Shown here: positions 25,001 to 34,469 of the stretch, in pieces
Layout: every line of letters starts with the position of its first letter
Position numbering within the stretch: position 1 is the stretch's first letter
Assembly: GCF_018687715.1 (NCBI RefSeq)
Contig: NC_056762.1
Location: forward strand, 28,003,864 to 28,067,863
Length of the DNA: 64,000 bases
Reading direction: 5' to 3'
From: Carya illinoinensis
Lineage: Eukaryota; Streptophyta; Magnoliopsida; Fagales; Juglandaceae
Notes under the pieces: model-generated
What the model was told of the DNA's origin: nothing
What the model saw: the letters and a program-made list of their open reading frames with translations, nothing else
The model's database searches: none
Program-made: the position numbers and the translations under genes

Positions 25001-26728
25001 TTGTGTAAAAGACACTTATTCATCTCTAAGTCCATATACTAAATCTACTCCTGGCCATCCAGCTCTGCATCATCATAATCAACATCTGTGGCAATCAACA
25101 TAGAAGAAAACAAAAAGACAAACAACAAAATGAGTCGAATACTCAGTAAATAATACATCATATCGTAAATACTATCTAGCTTAGCATAAATTTGATTTTT
25201 AAAACCTTATCATAACTTCCATATAACATTTATGGATTAACATGAACGGAAACATTCATAAGCATGGCAAACTTGAACCGTGAATGCATGAGTAACTTGT
25301 TTATCTTGAATTATACATATTTCATGGTGAACCACGCTTGAGTCCATGGCACCACATAACTTGTCATGTAGTGAAACACGCTTGAGTCCGTGATTCACTT
25401 AACTTGCATAACATGAAGTGAAACACGCTTGAGTCCGTGTTTCACTTATCTTGCTTGACGTGGAGTGAAACACGCTTGAGTCCGTGTTTCACTTATCTTG
25501 CTTGACATGGAGTGAAACACGCTTGGGTCCGTGTTTCACTTATCTTTGCTTGACATGGAGTGAAACATGCTTGGGTCCATGTTCACTTAACTTGCATGAC
25601 ATGGAGTGAAGCACGCTTGAGTCCGTGTTCCACTTAACTTGTGATAACCACGCTTGAGTCCGGGGTACCTTCTTAGCATAACTATGGTAAACACGCTTGG
25701 GTCCGTGTTACCTTAAAATGCTTATCTTTCTTAATGCATGATAATTTTCTTGGACTTCATAGACTTTTCTAGCATGGCATATTCTTGTATATGGCATGGC
25801 ATAACATGATATATTCTTGTACATGGTATAGCATAGCATGACATGGCCTAACATGATTTAATCATTTTATGACAGTTCATGGCATGCATGATCTCAAAAC
25901 TACATGAATATGGCATACATGATCTGGCTATTCATTACATGGCATGCTTGACTTAAGTTATTGCATGAACAATACATGACATACATGGTCTAAGCACTAC
26001 ATGAATGAAGCATGCATGATTTGGCTATTTTAATTCATAGAATACCTATCTTAATTTATTATATGATCATATCATGGCTTCCATGTGATGTTAGTAACAT
26101 TCAATCCATCAATCAACAATCCATAAAGGCTCAACATATATATAGGCTTACTTTCATGTAAATCATCATAATTCATAGAAGTTCATGAAAGCGATCTAAC
26201 CTTGACTTGGCTCTTAGCGCAACGTAGATAACCATCAAAACCATAACATATTATCATACCCAATTATAATATTTACATTACACATACATTTATATGACCA
26301 TATTATTTACCTCTTAGCGCTGCTTCCGAATACTCACGTTGTAGCTCGTGACCTATACGAGGCACTAGACGTTACTAATCTTTCTAGAAAACGTGTCGTA
26401 GCAATCTAATTATTTAAAATCTTACCATAGAGGTAATATAATGAATATTCAAATATAAAAAAGATTACCTAAAATAATATTATTCCAAAGCTCATATGAT
26501 AATCTTAATAATTTTATAAAACTTAGTTAAAGGTCAATTGAAATATTAGCTAAGATAACAAGCTGAAACAATATAAAAGAATTCTTTAAAATATGCTTAA
26601 AAGCCCTTCAATATTTTCTATAAAAGAGTCTAAGACTAATATATTTATTGAAGTAAAACTTTAGTCTGAATTTAAACTCAGTCCAACCCTAAATACAGAA
26701 AAAAAAACTCATTTAAAGTTACTAGAAT

Positions 26729-26770
<42 letters not shown>

Positions 26771-29700
26771 ATACAACTAGCCCATTAAAATAATAAAATC
26801 TACAAGAAATCAACTCACTTAATTATTAAGAAAAAGTTCTGAAATATACTATAATCAAGCCCAATATAAAACAAACTCAGCCCACGTTTAAAATTAGCTC
26901 CAGCCATAAAGCAAAGCCCATAAAAACACCCTTAAAAAGCTGGAAGTATAATTGGCTTTTTGGGAGCTCAACAGCAAAGTTTCATGGGCACAAAAGGAAT
27001 TTCACCATCAATGAGATATAGATACTTCTTACTGCAGTTAAAAGATAAGATTTGGTGATACACGACAAAAACTCATGGGATATTTTTGGAATTTACTCAA
27101 AACAACATGGATATTTTGAGAAAAACAGAAATAAACCATAAAAGGAGACCCATGTTTCAGTTTGACCGACTGGAAACAATTAAGCCCAACGCCTACTTCC
27201 TTAAACACATAATTTATTTCTAGAACTCCAAAGGCTGGAAAAACAGATGAAAGTAAAAGGCAGCATGTGATATCAGTGAGAGTACAGCAGATGAAAAGGT
27301 AATGGTGCGAGGCAAGAGAGAGAGAGATCCGAGAGAAAATCTATTAAACCGAAACACAGAACAGAGGGAGAGAGAGAAGATTCCAGCGTGGGCTTACCGG
27401 AAGGGAGTGGGTTCGACGGGACTGGGCTGGTCGGCACTTTCTGTGGCGGTTTCCGGCGAGTTGGCTGCTTTGGTTGGCTGTGAGAGTGATTTTCCAGGTT
27501 TGTAGGAGCTGTTACGTTGGGCTGGTGTGAGTTTTCTGCCTATCTTTTTGTGTGTGAAGAGTCTGAATAATGTGGGGTTTTATGGAGAAAGGGTTTCTTA
27601 TTTACGTGGTCTTCAGAAGGAGTTTTAGTTTAGATAGAATCTGATTTGAGTGTCGTTCTGATCTCAGAATCTTTTTGAAAATAATTTGAAATCCATCCGA
27701 TAAAAACAAGGAATACAAGATAAAGGAAACCTCTTTAAAACTCTACTTAATCTGATTTATTAACTTATTTAACAAATAAATAATTATAAGCATCTGAAGA
27801 AAGATAAATAAGTAATTAATAAAAGAATAAATAAAATAGTAACATAACTAAATAATTTCTAACTGAATTAATCTAACTTCTTGGTTCGTATGTTACATTT
27901 ATACATGGCCGTCAAGCCTTGATTTTTTTCCTCTTTCCGTTTAGAGGTTGTAAATGCCTACTGTAAATATCATGTCTAGTCATACAGGCAACAGAATATG
28001 TGTAGCCATGAAGTTATCCTTACTTCCCTATTTCTTTTCGCACAACCATGGAGGAAAGTTGTTGCACCCTTATTTTCATGTCAAGGATTGACAGGGCCCA
28101 GAGGGGCTTACAACTCGGTCAAAGAAAATTTTCTTCAGAAACTGCTGAGGAATGACATTGGTTGTTCAGCTTTGTATCATCTACAGATAGATTGTTTTGT
28201 TTGTCAATATTTGGAATTATACAGCTTAGAGAAATAGATCCATGTGCTATATGAAATCCTGGTTTAGTTTGGCGTTGGACCTGTTCTACATGAACAAGTT
28301 ATCTGGATTTGACAGTTTAGTGAGAATAAGTTGATCCTGTCTTTGGACCATGTATAGTTCTGGGCATCTAGCTGCAAGGTGTCTATATGTGATGGTTTTT
28401 ACCATGGAGAGTGTTGATTTACTATTCAGTTTTGTTTTTTCCTTCTTTTATTTAATAATCTCAATTTAATGAGATTGACTCAGACAAATATTTCTTATTC
28501 TTTTTTTGTTTTAGAGAGTAGCGGTTTGTAATCCGGTCATGCTGCTGGATGAGATTGACAAAACAGGTTCTGATGTGCGTGGGGATCCGGCTTCAGCTCT
28601 ACTGGAGGTTCTTGATCCAGAACAGAACAATGCATTTAATGATCAGTATCCTATTTTCTATGGCTCTTTTTTTATGAGTAGCTAGCTGCGTATATTTTTA
28701 TTTCAATCTGACCTACTATCAGGTCACTGAAAAAATGTAAAATAGTAGGTCGGATTGAAAAAAAAAGTAATCTTGCTTTCCAACCCTTGAATGCCTTACA
28801 AATATTGTGTGATCTCCACTTGTGACTTTGGTGACTAAATTTTTACGGATCTGTTGGTAAAAACCTAAAATGGCACTTTTGCCCGATCTTTTTAGTAGTT
28901 TTCAACTGCCATTATGAACAAAATTAATGATGTAAATTTTACGGACATAAAAAAGAAAAAACTGTAAATTCTACAGTGGTGCATCATATAGACTATAGAT
29001 ATGCTGAAAGCATTGCCACACTATAAAGCCTTATTGTTGTACGGTATTTACAATTCCTTAACTGAATGTCCATAGCTATTTGAATGTTCCATTTGACCTT
29101 TCAAAGGTGGTTTTTGTGGCAACTGCAAATAGGCTGCAGCCTATACCTCCACCACTCTTAGACAGGATGGAAGTCATTGAGTTGCCTGGATATACACCTG
29201 AAGAAAAGCTTAAAATAGCCATGCGACATTTAATTCCCAGAGTTCTGGAGCAGCATGGGTTGAGTTCTGAGTTACTTCAAATTCCAGAGGTAATTAACTC
29301 ATTATGTAGTTATCGAGTAACATGGAGGTTAAAAATTTTACTCCCATGATTATCACATCTTGTTTCAAAATGAAAAGGTAGCATGCTTTATTATTTTATA
29401 AGATCATATTGTATACCGTTATCATCTTTTATGGACTGTTTGGTTATGAAAACTTCCCTACTGTATGTGTTATCAATAGCATTCTATTGTGGTAGGCTAT
29501 GGTGAAACATGTCATTCAGCGGTACACCAGAGAGGCTGGTGTCAGGCATCTGGAAAGGAACTTGGCTGCCTTGGCTCGTGCAGCAGCAGTGAGAGTTGCA
29601 GAGCAGGAGCAAGCTGTCCCGCTAAGCAAAGATGTGCACCGGCTTGCTTCGCCACTGCTGGAAAACCGACTTGCTGATGGAGGTGAAGTGGAAATGGAGG

Positions 29701-32700
29701 TCATTCCAATGGCTGTAAATAATCATGAGATATCAAGTGCATTTAGGATTGCTTCACCCTTGGTTGTGGATGAGGCTATGCTGGAAAAAGTACTGGGGGT
29801 AATGATCTTATCATTGTTTCATTTTTTTGCTCCCTTCTTTTTCTATCATTAAAATACTTCATGTTTGGGGTTAAGTTAGATTTTTGTAGAACTCATAACT
29901 AGTCAGTCAATTTGTATCACAAATTTGTATCACATTCAAACTGGATCATGCACTGTTGGACTGGTCTGAACTGTGTGGATGGGTATTCTAAGTCCTTATT
30001 GGTGCAACTTCAATTCGAAGTTGTTCTTGATGATGATGAGTCTTTGCAGCAGGCTCAATTTGAAGATCATTAAACTTATATGGCTGCTTAGGTAATCTTC
30101 TTTTGGAGATAAAAAAAAATTTAATCTGTATTTTGCAACGTTTAATCAGTTAGAAAAAGGCTTATGTTTGGAGGAAAACATTTGTCCCCATGGAATGTGT
30201 TTGGTGTCCAAAAACTATTATTAGCTGGTGTGGCATATAATTTATCTCAATTCAGGATTAAAGAAAAATCCTTGTAGCTAAAAATATATGTTAAACGTTT
30301 AATAAGTTAGAAAAAGGCTTATGTTTGGAGGAAAACATTTGTCCCCGTGGAATGTGTTTGGTGTCCAAAAACTATTATTAGCTGGTGTGGCATCTAATTT
30401 ATCTCAACACAGGATTAAAGAAAAATCCTTGTAGCTAAAAATATATGTTATAGCATTATTTTTCTCTGCTGCTTTGGGTCATATCATGCCCTATTCTGTT
30501 TATGTAGGCATGGACGCATCATGTTTAATGTGGTCCAGAAGCTATAAACTACTTTTGGATTTTCTTGATTTCTAAGTATCATTTGGGTTTGTTCATAATG
30601 TAATGCAGCCACCAAGATTTGATGATAGAGAAGCAGCAGAGAGGGTTGCGACTCCTGGGGTATCTGTTGGGCTTGTTTGGACTGCGTTTGGTGGAGAGGT
30701 CCAGTTTGTAGAGGCTACAGCTATGGTGGGAAAGGGAGAATTACATCTCACTGGACAACTCGGTGATGTTATCAAAGAATCAGCACAAATAGCACTAACA
30801 TGGGTAATCTATTTTTCTGAGTTGCATTGTAAATTATTTAGTTCCTAACCAGCTATCAGTCTTCTTGTTTTTCCTTGCGTGTGCTATTAAACTGTTTTGA
30901 TTGACTATTTATAGAGAAATGATATTTGCAATCGTGGAGTGCGCAAGCTTCATGCAATCTCTTTGAAAAAAGTGAGTAAATACGGCACCTACATGCCAAA
31001 AAAACTAATTTTTTAATAGTGGACCTCACTCTTTTTCAAAGCGTTTGCTCGACGCTTGCGTACAGTCTTTTTCAAAGTGATTGTTCGGCGTTTGCGCACT
31101 CTACGACTGTATGTAGCATTAGTCATATATATATATTATATTTACATTGGTTATTATAGCTTATCAAAACAGATACTTTGGTTATTATAATTAATTAGAA
31201 CATCGGATATATATATATCCATATAATAGGTGAGTTTTTGAAGAATCCAAATTGATACTCTTCAAGATCAATTGCATCTAGTGTAGATTTCTCAAATAAC
31301 ATCTCTAACTGATTTTGCAGAAGTTTTCCTTCTCTTTATCATCATAAAAATAGTATATTTTCAGATTATTGTCATTTTATTTTAAGAGATGAGCTAAAAC
31401 TATTCCCCCTTCATTTTTTTGTTTAATTTAACACTGGCAATTTCCACTGAACGGCTTATTTCCTGAAGCTTCGGGGGTTCCACATGTATGGCTGTTTCAC
31501 TGAACTTAGTGACTGCTTAGATACATTTTGGCGTCCTGCCATTTCTCCTCACACAATTGTGTACGCTTCATATGTGAAATTTATTACCTAGAGATAACTG
31601 ATGACTACTAATGAACATATGTAATCCACCCTTCCCCTTGCCCACAACCAGAAAATGGAAGAAAATAAAGAAAACATCCCTGCTCGACCCCTTCTCTTGC
31701 TGTGAACCGAATATAGTGTTAAACGGTAGCATGTGTCCATGTGCACTGTAGTCTCTGATTGCTGATTGTACTCACGAAATTCTGTTTGCTTGATAAGCAA
31801 CCTGTTTCCTACTCATTCAAATGGTTTTGAATTATGAACATTAGAACTTTTCCTCATTTTTCTCAGGTAAGAGCTAGGGCGACCGATCTTAAATTAGCAG
31901 CTTCTGAAGGAATCAGTCTCCTGGAGGGCCGGGACGTTCATATACATTTTCCTGCTGGGGCTGTCCCTAAAGATGGACCTTCAGCAGGTGTGACTTTGGT
32001 AACAGCATTGGTTTCACTATTCAGTCAGCAAAGAATGAGAGCAGATACGGCAATGACTGGTGAGATGACTTTAAGGGGTCTTGTCCTACCTGTTGGAGGT
32101 GTTAAGGATAAGGTATTTGTTACTCCCTGCCTTTCATATCCTTTTATTCTCATTTCCAAAGGGGGAAACTCATATAATGTCCTGGTCTTTTTTTACTTCT
32201 TGTCATACCTTTTCTTTTTTCATTTTATATAATCCACACTATTGAATGGCACATAATGGTGTCTCAGTTGAATTACTTGTGTCAGGTCTGTATATTCTGC
32301 AAGGTTTTTAACCATCATCCACCCAAGCAGTTGGGACGATGCAAATTCATTGGGTTTTATTTAGTCATAAGATAGCTCAGTGGTTTGAATTTCTTTTCAA
32401 AACAAACGGAGATTACGTGTAAAATGCAAAAATTGTTTCAACTTTCAGAGTTCCTTGAAATGAGACGCATGAAATTTAATCTATGCGAAATAGCTTGTAG
32501 ACATCTAATGAATACATGTCCGTCCATTCTATGCATACATCACCTTGTGCCCCATGTGCATGTCTGACACGTGCTCATTGTGAAAGCATGGCTTGGGGGA
32601 CTGCATAGGTGACCTTTGATCATTCAAAGCTTATTGTTGTACACCATGTGTGAAAATGAACTTTAGAAACTCATGTATACAAACATACATACATACATAT

Positions 32701-33465
32701 GTACCTATATATACATACATATCTATATCTCTATCCGTATGAGATGATGTCATTTGCCATAAACTTGAATTAAGCCTTTTTTCCTCCTTCCTGATGGAAT
32801 TAGATCTCTTGCCAAGTTGCCAATGGAACTTTACTGCAAAAAATGTAGAGACATACATCCATATAGACATATGTACACGCATAGAAATATATAGGTGTTT
32901 GTCTTTGTAGTCAATGAGTTGGAACAAATCTTTGTACGGCAGAAGTTCATTTTTCTATTTACTTATTGGAATATACACTGCAGATTTTGGCAGCACACCG
33001 TTGTGGTGTCAAGAGAGTTATCCTGCCACAGAGAAATTTGAAAGACTTGGTTGAAGTACCAACCGCAGTTCTTGCCAATATGGAGGTAATCTTGTTTTCA
33101 TTTCGGCCAGTTGTCATCTTGTTCAAGTTATGTGTGAATCAAAACATCAAAACATACGTCATTGTGGGAATGCATTTTCCAGTTTTAATTCTTTGGTTCT
33201 TAACTTGAGAAGTAGCAAATGAGTGCATGCAAGAAGGATATTACATTTATATAAACATTTGGGCAATAATTATGCTCCAAAACTTGCATGCATTAATCAT
33301 AATTTGTGGTATCCAATTAGGTCTTTGTTTTTGCTGTATGAAACATTTGAATGAGTAATGTCTGTATTCCACTTTTTGCAGATACTACTTGCTAAGCGAA
33401 TGGAAGATGTGTTGGAGCAGGCTTTTGAAGGTGGGTGCCCATGGAGACAACACTCAAAGTTATGA
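4867..33465 (+). CDS. LON2: Lon protease homolog 2, peroxisomal (17 exons)
   Basis: ATP-dependent Lon protease of the peroxisome matrix, involved in matrix protein quality control and import maintenance. Exons: 4867-4973, 5568-5683, 5784-5892, 6022-6191, 7383-7474, 9992-10171, 10276-10359, 12598-12725, 16037-16238, 16341-16547, 28515-28645, 29076-29289, 29496-29798, 30609-30803, 31867-32112, 32984-33085, 33382-33465. All introns are GT-AG, phases agree, and the total is 889 residues, essentially the Arabidopsis LON2 length as I recall it. Residues ~1-280 form the substrate-binding N-domain, followed by an acidic, coiled-coil-prone linker (exon 8). The AAA module has Walker A GPPGVGKT (410-417) and Walker B MLLDEID (474-480). 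The protease domain has Ser785 (PKDGPSAG) and Lys826 (GGVK). The C-terminus is SKL, a PTS1 signal. No disabling change was seen. Intron 10 (16548-28514) contains a whole retrotransposon; whether splicing tolerates it is untested. Confidence 0.96.
4974..5567 (+). other. LON2 intron 1
   Basis: 594-nt T-rich intron between the first two LON2 exons. GT follows CCAGCAG and AG precedes TGTGAAATTGG. Joining restores an in-frame AGT codon. No element recognised inside. Confidence 0.85.
6192..7382 (+). other. LON2 intron 4, no element recognised
   Basis: 1.19-kb intron with a short T-run (6242-6259) and a (CA)n stretch near 6411-6424. I saw no coding remnant or terminal repeats. Confidence 0.6.
7862..7960 (-). 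mobile_element. Degenerate LINE 3'-end remnant (copy 1)
   Basis: The stretch matches, with changes, the sequence at about 8018-8100 (shared phrases: GAGCTTTCTTAATGAG versus AAGCTTTATTAATGAG, CAAGCGCACAAGGAG versus CAAGCACACTTGGAG, then AGATATACCT). It looks like a second copy of the same LINE 3' tail in reverse orientation inside intron 5. Confidence 0.4.
8018..8595 (-). mobile_element. LINE ORF2 C-terminal fragment
   Basis: On the minus strand the frames read RAAFFIW (about 8550), then [20 protein letters not shown] (about 8390-8450). This is the zinc-binding region that closes plant L1 ORF2 proteins (zf-RVT). Several stops and frame changes separate the pieces, so it is a dead 5'-truncated fragment within LON2 intron 5. 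The T-rich start near 8010 would be its poly(A) end. Confidence 0.6.
9531..9872 (-). mobile_element. TRIM (miniature LTR retrotransposon) with AGTAC target duplication
   Basis: Two direct repeats, 9531-9650 and 9744-9872, begin TGAAGAAAT and end CCTCAACA. They share most of their sequence (GGTTCAAAGAG, CTCCAACCTTATA and the (A/T)TGTGAGAT(C/T)TATTCCTC block). A primer-binding-like site lies against the right copy (9729-9743; minus strand TGGTATCAAACTCTG, matching the start of the initiator tRNA-Met site). A purine-rich tract on the minus strand (TGAGGAAGGG, 9651-9660) abuts the left copy. The insertion is flanked by AGTAC at 9526-9530 and 9873-9877. With only ~93 internal bases it encodes nothing and must be moved by enzymes of other elements. 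It sits in LON2 intron 5, 119 bases before exon 6. Confidence 0.8.
9729..9743 (-). promoter_or_regulatory. Primer-binding site of the TRIM
   Basis: Minus strand TGGTATCAAACTCTG lies directly next to the right repeat. The first 8 bases match the usual initiator tRNA-Met complementary site of plant LTR retrotransposons. This fixes the element's orientation as minus. Confidence 0.6.
11194..11506 (+). mobile_element. 5'-truncated LINE insertion in LON2 intron 7
   Basis: The frame 11209-11403 reads like the last ~60 residues of a plant L1 ORF2 ([20 protein letters not shown], then ELQNFF and LMLWFSA). A 3' UTR and a poly(A) tail (about 11492-11514) follow. The same 15-base sequence (eight A then GAAATGG) precedes the element at 11179-11193 and follows it at 11507-11521, the expected target-site duplication. 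The reading frame is open to its stop, suggesting a fairly young insertion. Confidence 0.82.
11547..12072. mobile_element. Non-autonomous hAT-like element
   Basis: Ends are TAGAGGTGTAATTTG on the left and the complement of TAGGCATGTAAGAATTTC on the right. Imperfect 8-base flanks, CTGATAGT (11539-11546) and CTTAAAGT (12073-12080), agree at 6 of 8 bases. GGTCCAG/CCGGAC motifs recur near both ends and the middle is AT-rich. There is no transposase frame. The pattern matches hAT-type non-autonomous elements, which make 8-bp duplications. Confidence 0.55.
12868..13230. mobile_element. Possible MITE in LON2 intron 8
   Basis: The left edge GGGTGTGCTTGGTTGAGAAA and the right edge AAGCTAACCAAACATGGCC are roughly inverted. 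The core CTTGGTTGAG reads against GTTTGGTTAG on the other strand. The interior is T-rich and non-coding. No clear target duplication was found, so the boundaries are tentative. Confidence 0.35.
13670..14363 (+). mobile_element. 5'-truncated LINE insertion in LON2 intron 8
   Basis: Plus-strand frames with stops read [20 protein letters not shown] (about 13780-13840) and then [19 protein letters not shown] (about 13930-13990), the zf-RVT end of a plant L1 ORF2. A LINE 3' UTR (GTATACCTTCTGTGTACTTG) and a short A-tail follow. A perfect 16-base duplication, AAATTGCTGCTGGTAA, flanks it at 13654-13669 and 14364-14379. Internal stops (for example at about 13852 and 13925) show it is dead. Its 3' UTR resembles that of the copy at 11404-11490, so both derive from related LINEs. 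Confidence 0.85.
14380..15617 (+). other. Rest of LON2 intron 8, unassigned
   Basis: 1.2 kb of moderate GC content (14500-15120) followed by AT-rich sequence. The short frames on both strands show no family I recognise. No terminal repeats found. Confidence 0.4.
15618..15980. mobile_element. Possible MITE just before LON2 exon 9
   Basis: Begins AAGGCCACGTTTGGTTCCC, a start typical of plant hAT-type MITEs, and ends with AAGCATGCCCTT, whose complement (AAGGGCATGCTT) is a partial match. The interior is A/T-rich with repeated (T)n and (A)n stretches, which create the long open frames here. It ends ~57 bases upstream of exon 9, so it now forms the polypyrimidine surroundings of that splice site. 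Confidence 0.35.
17029..20134 (-). repeat. Gypsy 3' LTR (left in window)
   Basis: 3,106 bp bounded by TGTAACA/TGTTACA. It contains the palindromic ~47-bp tandem array (about 17569-17950), a 33-base T-run (18971-19003) and a purine-rich stretch near 19549-19615. In the element's minus orientation this is the 3' LTR. The 67-codon open frame at 19539-19742 recurs in the other LTR only because the LTRs are identical. Confidence 0.93.
17569..17950. repeat. Palindromic ~47-bp tandem array in the left gypsy LTR
   Basis: Units begin with GTGAAACACG at 17611, 17658, 17705, 17752, 17800 and 17846 (last two slightly changed), with degenerate units on each side (17569, 17886, 17928). Each unit contains GTGAAACACG, an 8-base spacer CTTGAGTC, then CGTGTTTCAC, a perfect 10-bp stem. 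The units are joined by a TTATCTTGCTTGACATGGA linker. Confidence 0.9.
20135..20148 (-). promoter_or_regulatory. Polypurine tract of the gypsy element
   Basis: Minus strand TAAGGAGGGGAGAT lies immediately before the 3' LTR. This is the usual primer position for plus-strand DNA synthesis. Confidence 0.75.
20179..20370 (-). pseudogene. Chromodomain-like extension cut off from pol by a stop codon
   Basis: Directly after the TAA that ends the long gag-pol frame (20371-20373), the same frame stays open for another 63 codons to a TGA at 20179-20181. It encodes a chromodomain-like tail with the pattern [13 protein letters not shown] and YPYLFD. In chromoviruses this tail is fused to the integrase C-terminus and guides insertion into particular chromatin. 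Here it could only be made by readthrough of the UAA, or not at all. The rest of the element shows no decay, so the lesion is recent or the arrangement is a family trait. Confidence 0.75.
20371..24570 (-). CDS. Gypsy gag-pol polyprotein
   Basis: Uninterrupted frame. The likely start is the ATG at 24570 (MAPVTRRN), 21 codons inside the longest open frame. Order on the minus strand: retrotransposon Gag domain; CCHC zinc knuckle [14 protein letters not shown] (about 23683-23725); aspartic protease with FDPGATHSF (about 23500-23525), where the usual Ser of D-S/T-G is Pro; reverse transcriptase with FIDD (about 22490-22520); RNase H with [10 protein letters not shown]; integrase with an HHCC zinc finger (about 21290-21400) and D-D-E core motifs ([23 protein letters not shown]). 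The product would be capsid plus replication enzymes working in cytoplasmic particles and at the chromosome. No frameshift or internal stop before 20371. Confidence 0.95.
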   Translation of the reverse strand: MAPVTRRNEHPEGSTELPPNEPEVLAAAATRLLRYLADDQGLGGRNPRVGCTLNQFTQQHPPTFDGKAEALDAESWIKRMEKIFRALFCTDEQKVEYATYVLADEADEWWTSTRELLQLELGEGVPITWDRFKKAFLDRFFSPALREARARQFIDIAQGTMTVERYAATFVALSRFASYLIPDEEKKCEKFERGLHPRIRSRLIPLRIRNFTDLVTRATLVEEDMRANAEIFNQRKRQQPLPEPNKNKKPAPSHRPQSLQTIPTNPVCKICGKRHQGNCLVGQNACFRCGQPNHMARDCPRKIVSPPAVGGGQRATAPARVFALTPGDAEASNDVVTGTLPLFSCFATVLFDPGATHSFIASAYACLDVKVPERLNCPLSVATPTGEHVVCDTILKNCPIDISGRHLLADLVVFDMMGFDVILGMDWLSRNHACVDCFKKEVVFKTPGKEEFSFCARRGNSPPRLISVLQATRLLRQGCFGFLASLVAPPVEGPKLEDIPVVKEFPDVFPEDLPGLPPDREVDFSIDLLPGTAPISKAPYRMAPVELKELKEQLKELLEKGYIRPSVSPWGAPVLFVKKKDGSMRLCIDYRELNRVTVKNKYPLPRIDDLFDQLQGAQVFSKIDLRSGYHQLKIKSEDVSKTAFRTRYGHYEFLVMPFGLTNAPAAFMDMMNRVFREYVDQFVVVFIDDILIYSKSPADHEGHLRVVLQILRKQQLFAKFKKCDFWLKEITFLGHVVSKEGISVDPMKIEAVVNWATPTNVNEVRSFLGLAGYYRRFVEGFSSIAAPMTKLTRKNEKFIWTEDCERSFQELKKRLVTAPVLTVPSGNTGFTIYSDASLKGLGCVLMQHGKVIAYASRQLKSYEENYPTHDLELAAVVFALKLWRHYLYGEKCEIYTDHKSLKYFFTQKDLNMRQRRWLELLKDYDCNINYHPGKANVVADALSRKSSSSTLASMNTPQKHILLDMERAGIEMIMDTQARLSSLTLGSSLIDQIKVAQSSDPGLVKIKGEVQEDKRPEFSISGDGTLRFKGRICVPNVKEIRDVILKEAHRSLYTVHPGSTKMYRDLKQQFWWSGMKREIANYVAQCLTCQQVKAEHQRPSGLLQPLPIPVWTWDEIGMDFVSGFPKAPGGQDAAWVIIDRLSKSAHFIPVQMTYSTDKLAELYVREIVRLHGIPSKIVSDRDTRFTSVFWRSVQKELGTELTYSTAFHPQTDGQSERTVQILEDMLRACVMDFKGSWIKYLPLIEFAYNNSYQESIQAAPYEVLYGRKCRSPLYWDEVGERRILGQELIQDMREKITVIRKRLAISQERQKKYANQRRRELQFEVGSKVFLKIAPMKGIMRFGKKGKLSPRYLGPFDVLERIGAAAYRLALPPQLSAIHDVFHISMLREYIPDPTHILE
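24773..24786 (-). promoter_or_regulatory. Primer-binding site of the gypsy element
   Basis: Minus strand TGGTATCAGAGCCC, two bases inside the 5' LTR, complementary to the 3' end of initiator tRNA-Met as in many plant retrotransposons. Confidence 0.9.
24789..27897 (-). repeat. Gypsy 5' LTR (right in window)
   Basis: 3,109 bp, the same sequence as 17029-20134 apart from three extra T in the T-run (26731-26766). As the 5' LTR in minus orientation it should hold the element's promoter. The direction of transcription would be opposite to LON2. Confidence 0.93.
25329..25710. repeat. Palindromic ~47-bp tandem array in the right gypsy LTR
   Basis: Same array as at 17569-17950, shifted by 7,760 bases. 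Units begin at 25371, 25418, 25465, 25512, 25560 and 25606, each holding the 10-bp stem GTGAAACACG/CGTGTTTCAC with allowed changes in the last units. Confidence 0.9.
27903..28514 (+). other. LON2 intron 10, part downstream of the gypsy insertion
   Basis: About 610 bases of ordinary intron sequence between the retrotransposon and exon 11. Together with 16548-17023 it forms the pre-insertion intron of roughly 1.1 kb. The 3' splice site is TTTTGTTTTAG before AGAGTAGCGG. The 79-codon frame here matches nothing I know. Confidence 0.6.
28701..28760. repeat. 19-bp hairpin in LON2 intron 11
   Basis: TTTCAATCTGACCTACTAT (28701-28719) pairs with 28742-28760 with one mismatch, leaving a 22-base loop. 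It lies 56 bases after exon 11. It may be a very short MITE remnant or a structure in the pre-mRNA. Confidence 0.75.
30137..30449. repeat. Tandem duplication of ~157 bp in LON2 intron 13
   Basis: The block from AACGTTTAAT to AAAATATATGTTA occurs at 30137-30293 and again at 30294-30449 with only a handful of differences (for example CCCCATGG versus CCCCGTGG, CATATAAT versus CATCTAAT). A recent local duplication. No coding content. Confidence 0.85.
30918..31120. mobile_element. MITE-like inverted-repeat element in LON2 intron 14
   Basis: The left 30 bases (30918-30947, including ATCGTGGAGTGCGCAAG) and the right 30 bases (31091-31120) are inverted copies at roughly 70% identity. An internal direct repeat, CTTTTTCAAAG followed by a GCGTTTGC-like stretch, occurs at about 31033 and 31069. 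About 200 bp and non-coding. I could not settle the target duplication, so the superfamily is open. Confidence 0.55.
31200..31860 (+). other. Rest of LON2 intron 14, nothing recognised
   Basis: AT-rich intron sequence up to the exon 15 acceptor (TTCTCAG, 31860-31866). No element or coding remnant seen. Confidence 0.5.
32676..32740. repeat. (CATA)n/(TA)n microsatellite in LON2 intron 15
   Basis: Runs of ACATACATACATACATATG followed by ATATATACATACATATCTAT. A similar CATA-rich stretch recurs near 32850-32885. Confidence 0.75.
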
Positions 33466-34436
33466 CAGGACCCTCAAGGCATGTTAAGGAAACAAAATCG
33501 CTGGTGATGAAATTTCTGTGCTATGACCACATCTTTTGGCCCACAAGATTCCCTCCTGTTCAGCATGCAGCTGCCTTTGGTAAGTGGGGACCGGAAAATT
33601 AACTCAACTACTTCATGCTCGAGGAGAAGGGAATTCTAACTTGATGTGGAGGGACTCAATGATCGGTGTTTCTTTCGGGGCTCTGGATGGAATTCTTCCA
33701 ATGTATTACTATCTCCTCTCAAATAATTAATCTCTGATTATTGTGGGTGAGCATCTGTCTCTTTTCTATTTTAACACTGTTTCCCGCTGTAATCATAAAT
33801 TAATTGTTTCCTTACTGTGTGTAAATAGCATTTATTTAAGCAAGAGAGTACTTGCTATCCGATTCATTTGTTCCTATTAAAAGATTTCATATTTTCTCTT
33901 CTTTCTGGAGGGATCTGCAAATGTTTCCACGTTGTGATCTAGCCTTTTGTGTTAGCTTTCGCTGCAGGCAGGGTGGTAGACAAATATAATTTGCATCCAA
34001 GTATACTATACTTTTCTTTATAAAAAAAAAACTGGCCATGGGCATAAATGGGAATCCAAGCTATGATGAACATTGAAATTAAAGCTGTTCATGGAGGCAG
34101 CAGGCCCTTTATGAGGGTTCTTAAAGGATCGTCAGGACCTAAGATGGCTGCTCAGTTTCAGAGGGATTGAGGAGACACAAATGCAGTGAACGCTGGTAGA
34201 CATATATTGTTATCTGGTCACAGAAATGTGTCTAAAATTTCGTTGGTTTCTTGGGGCTCTATTAATTTTATGAAACATCACTGATATGGAGTGGAAGCTG
34301 TTCTAAAAAATGGAGTTGACTTGGTTCTGTTAGATGGGTCATTATGATTTCGAAAAGCTGCCATGGTGAAATCGAGTAAGTTCTATTATGAATTCGATTC
34401 CCGACTTCCATTTCTATAATTGGGAGATTCTCTTCT

Positions 34437-34437
<1 letters not shown>
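33466..34437 (+). other. LON2 3' UTR and downstream flank
   Basis: The sequence after the stop codon at 33463-33465 carries no long frame. Several AATAAA-like variants are present (for example AAATAATTAA near 33720 and GTAAATAG near 33821), but I cannot single out the poly(A) site. Nothing else recognised up to the TA repeat at 34438. Confidence 0.4.

Positions 34438-34463
<26 letters not shown>
34438..34463. repeat. (TA)n microsatellite
   Basis: About 12 uninterrupted TA units followed by TTTATATT. Confidence 0.9.

Positions 34464-34469
<6 letters not shown>

Larger units (their letters stand above)
17029..27897 (-). mobile_element. Complete Ty3/gypsy chromovirus (Tekay/Del-like) in LON2 intron 10
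   Basis: A 10,869-bp LTR retrotransposon opposite to LON2. LTRs of 3,106 and 3,109 bp (17029-20134, 24789-27897) start TGTAACA and end TGTTACA. The flanks are TTTAT at 17024-17028 and 27898-27902. An initiator tRNA-Met primer site and a polypurine tract lie at the expected inner borders on the minus strand. The LTRs look identical by eye except for a T-run of 33 versus 36, indicating a very recent insertion. The single gag-pol frame is open for 1,420 codons. The long LTRs, iMet primer site and chromodomain-like tail after integrase point to the Tekay/Del clade; the clade is inferred. Confidence 0.95.

Noticed and set aside
31588..31800. Minus-strand frame in LON2 intron 14
   Set aside because: No recognisable motif, inside an intron, AT-rich; no support beyond being open.
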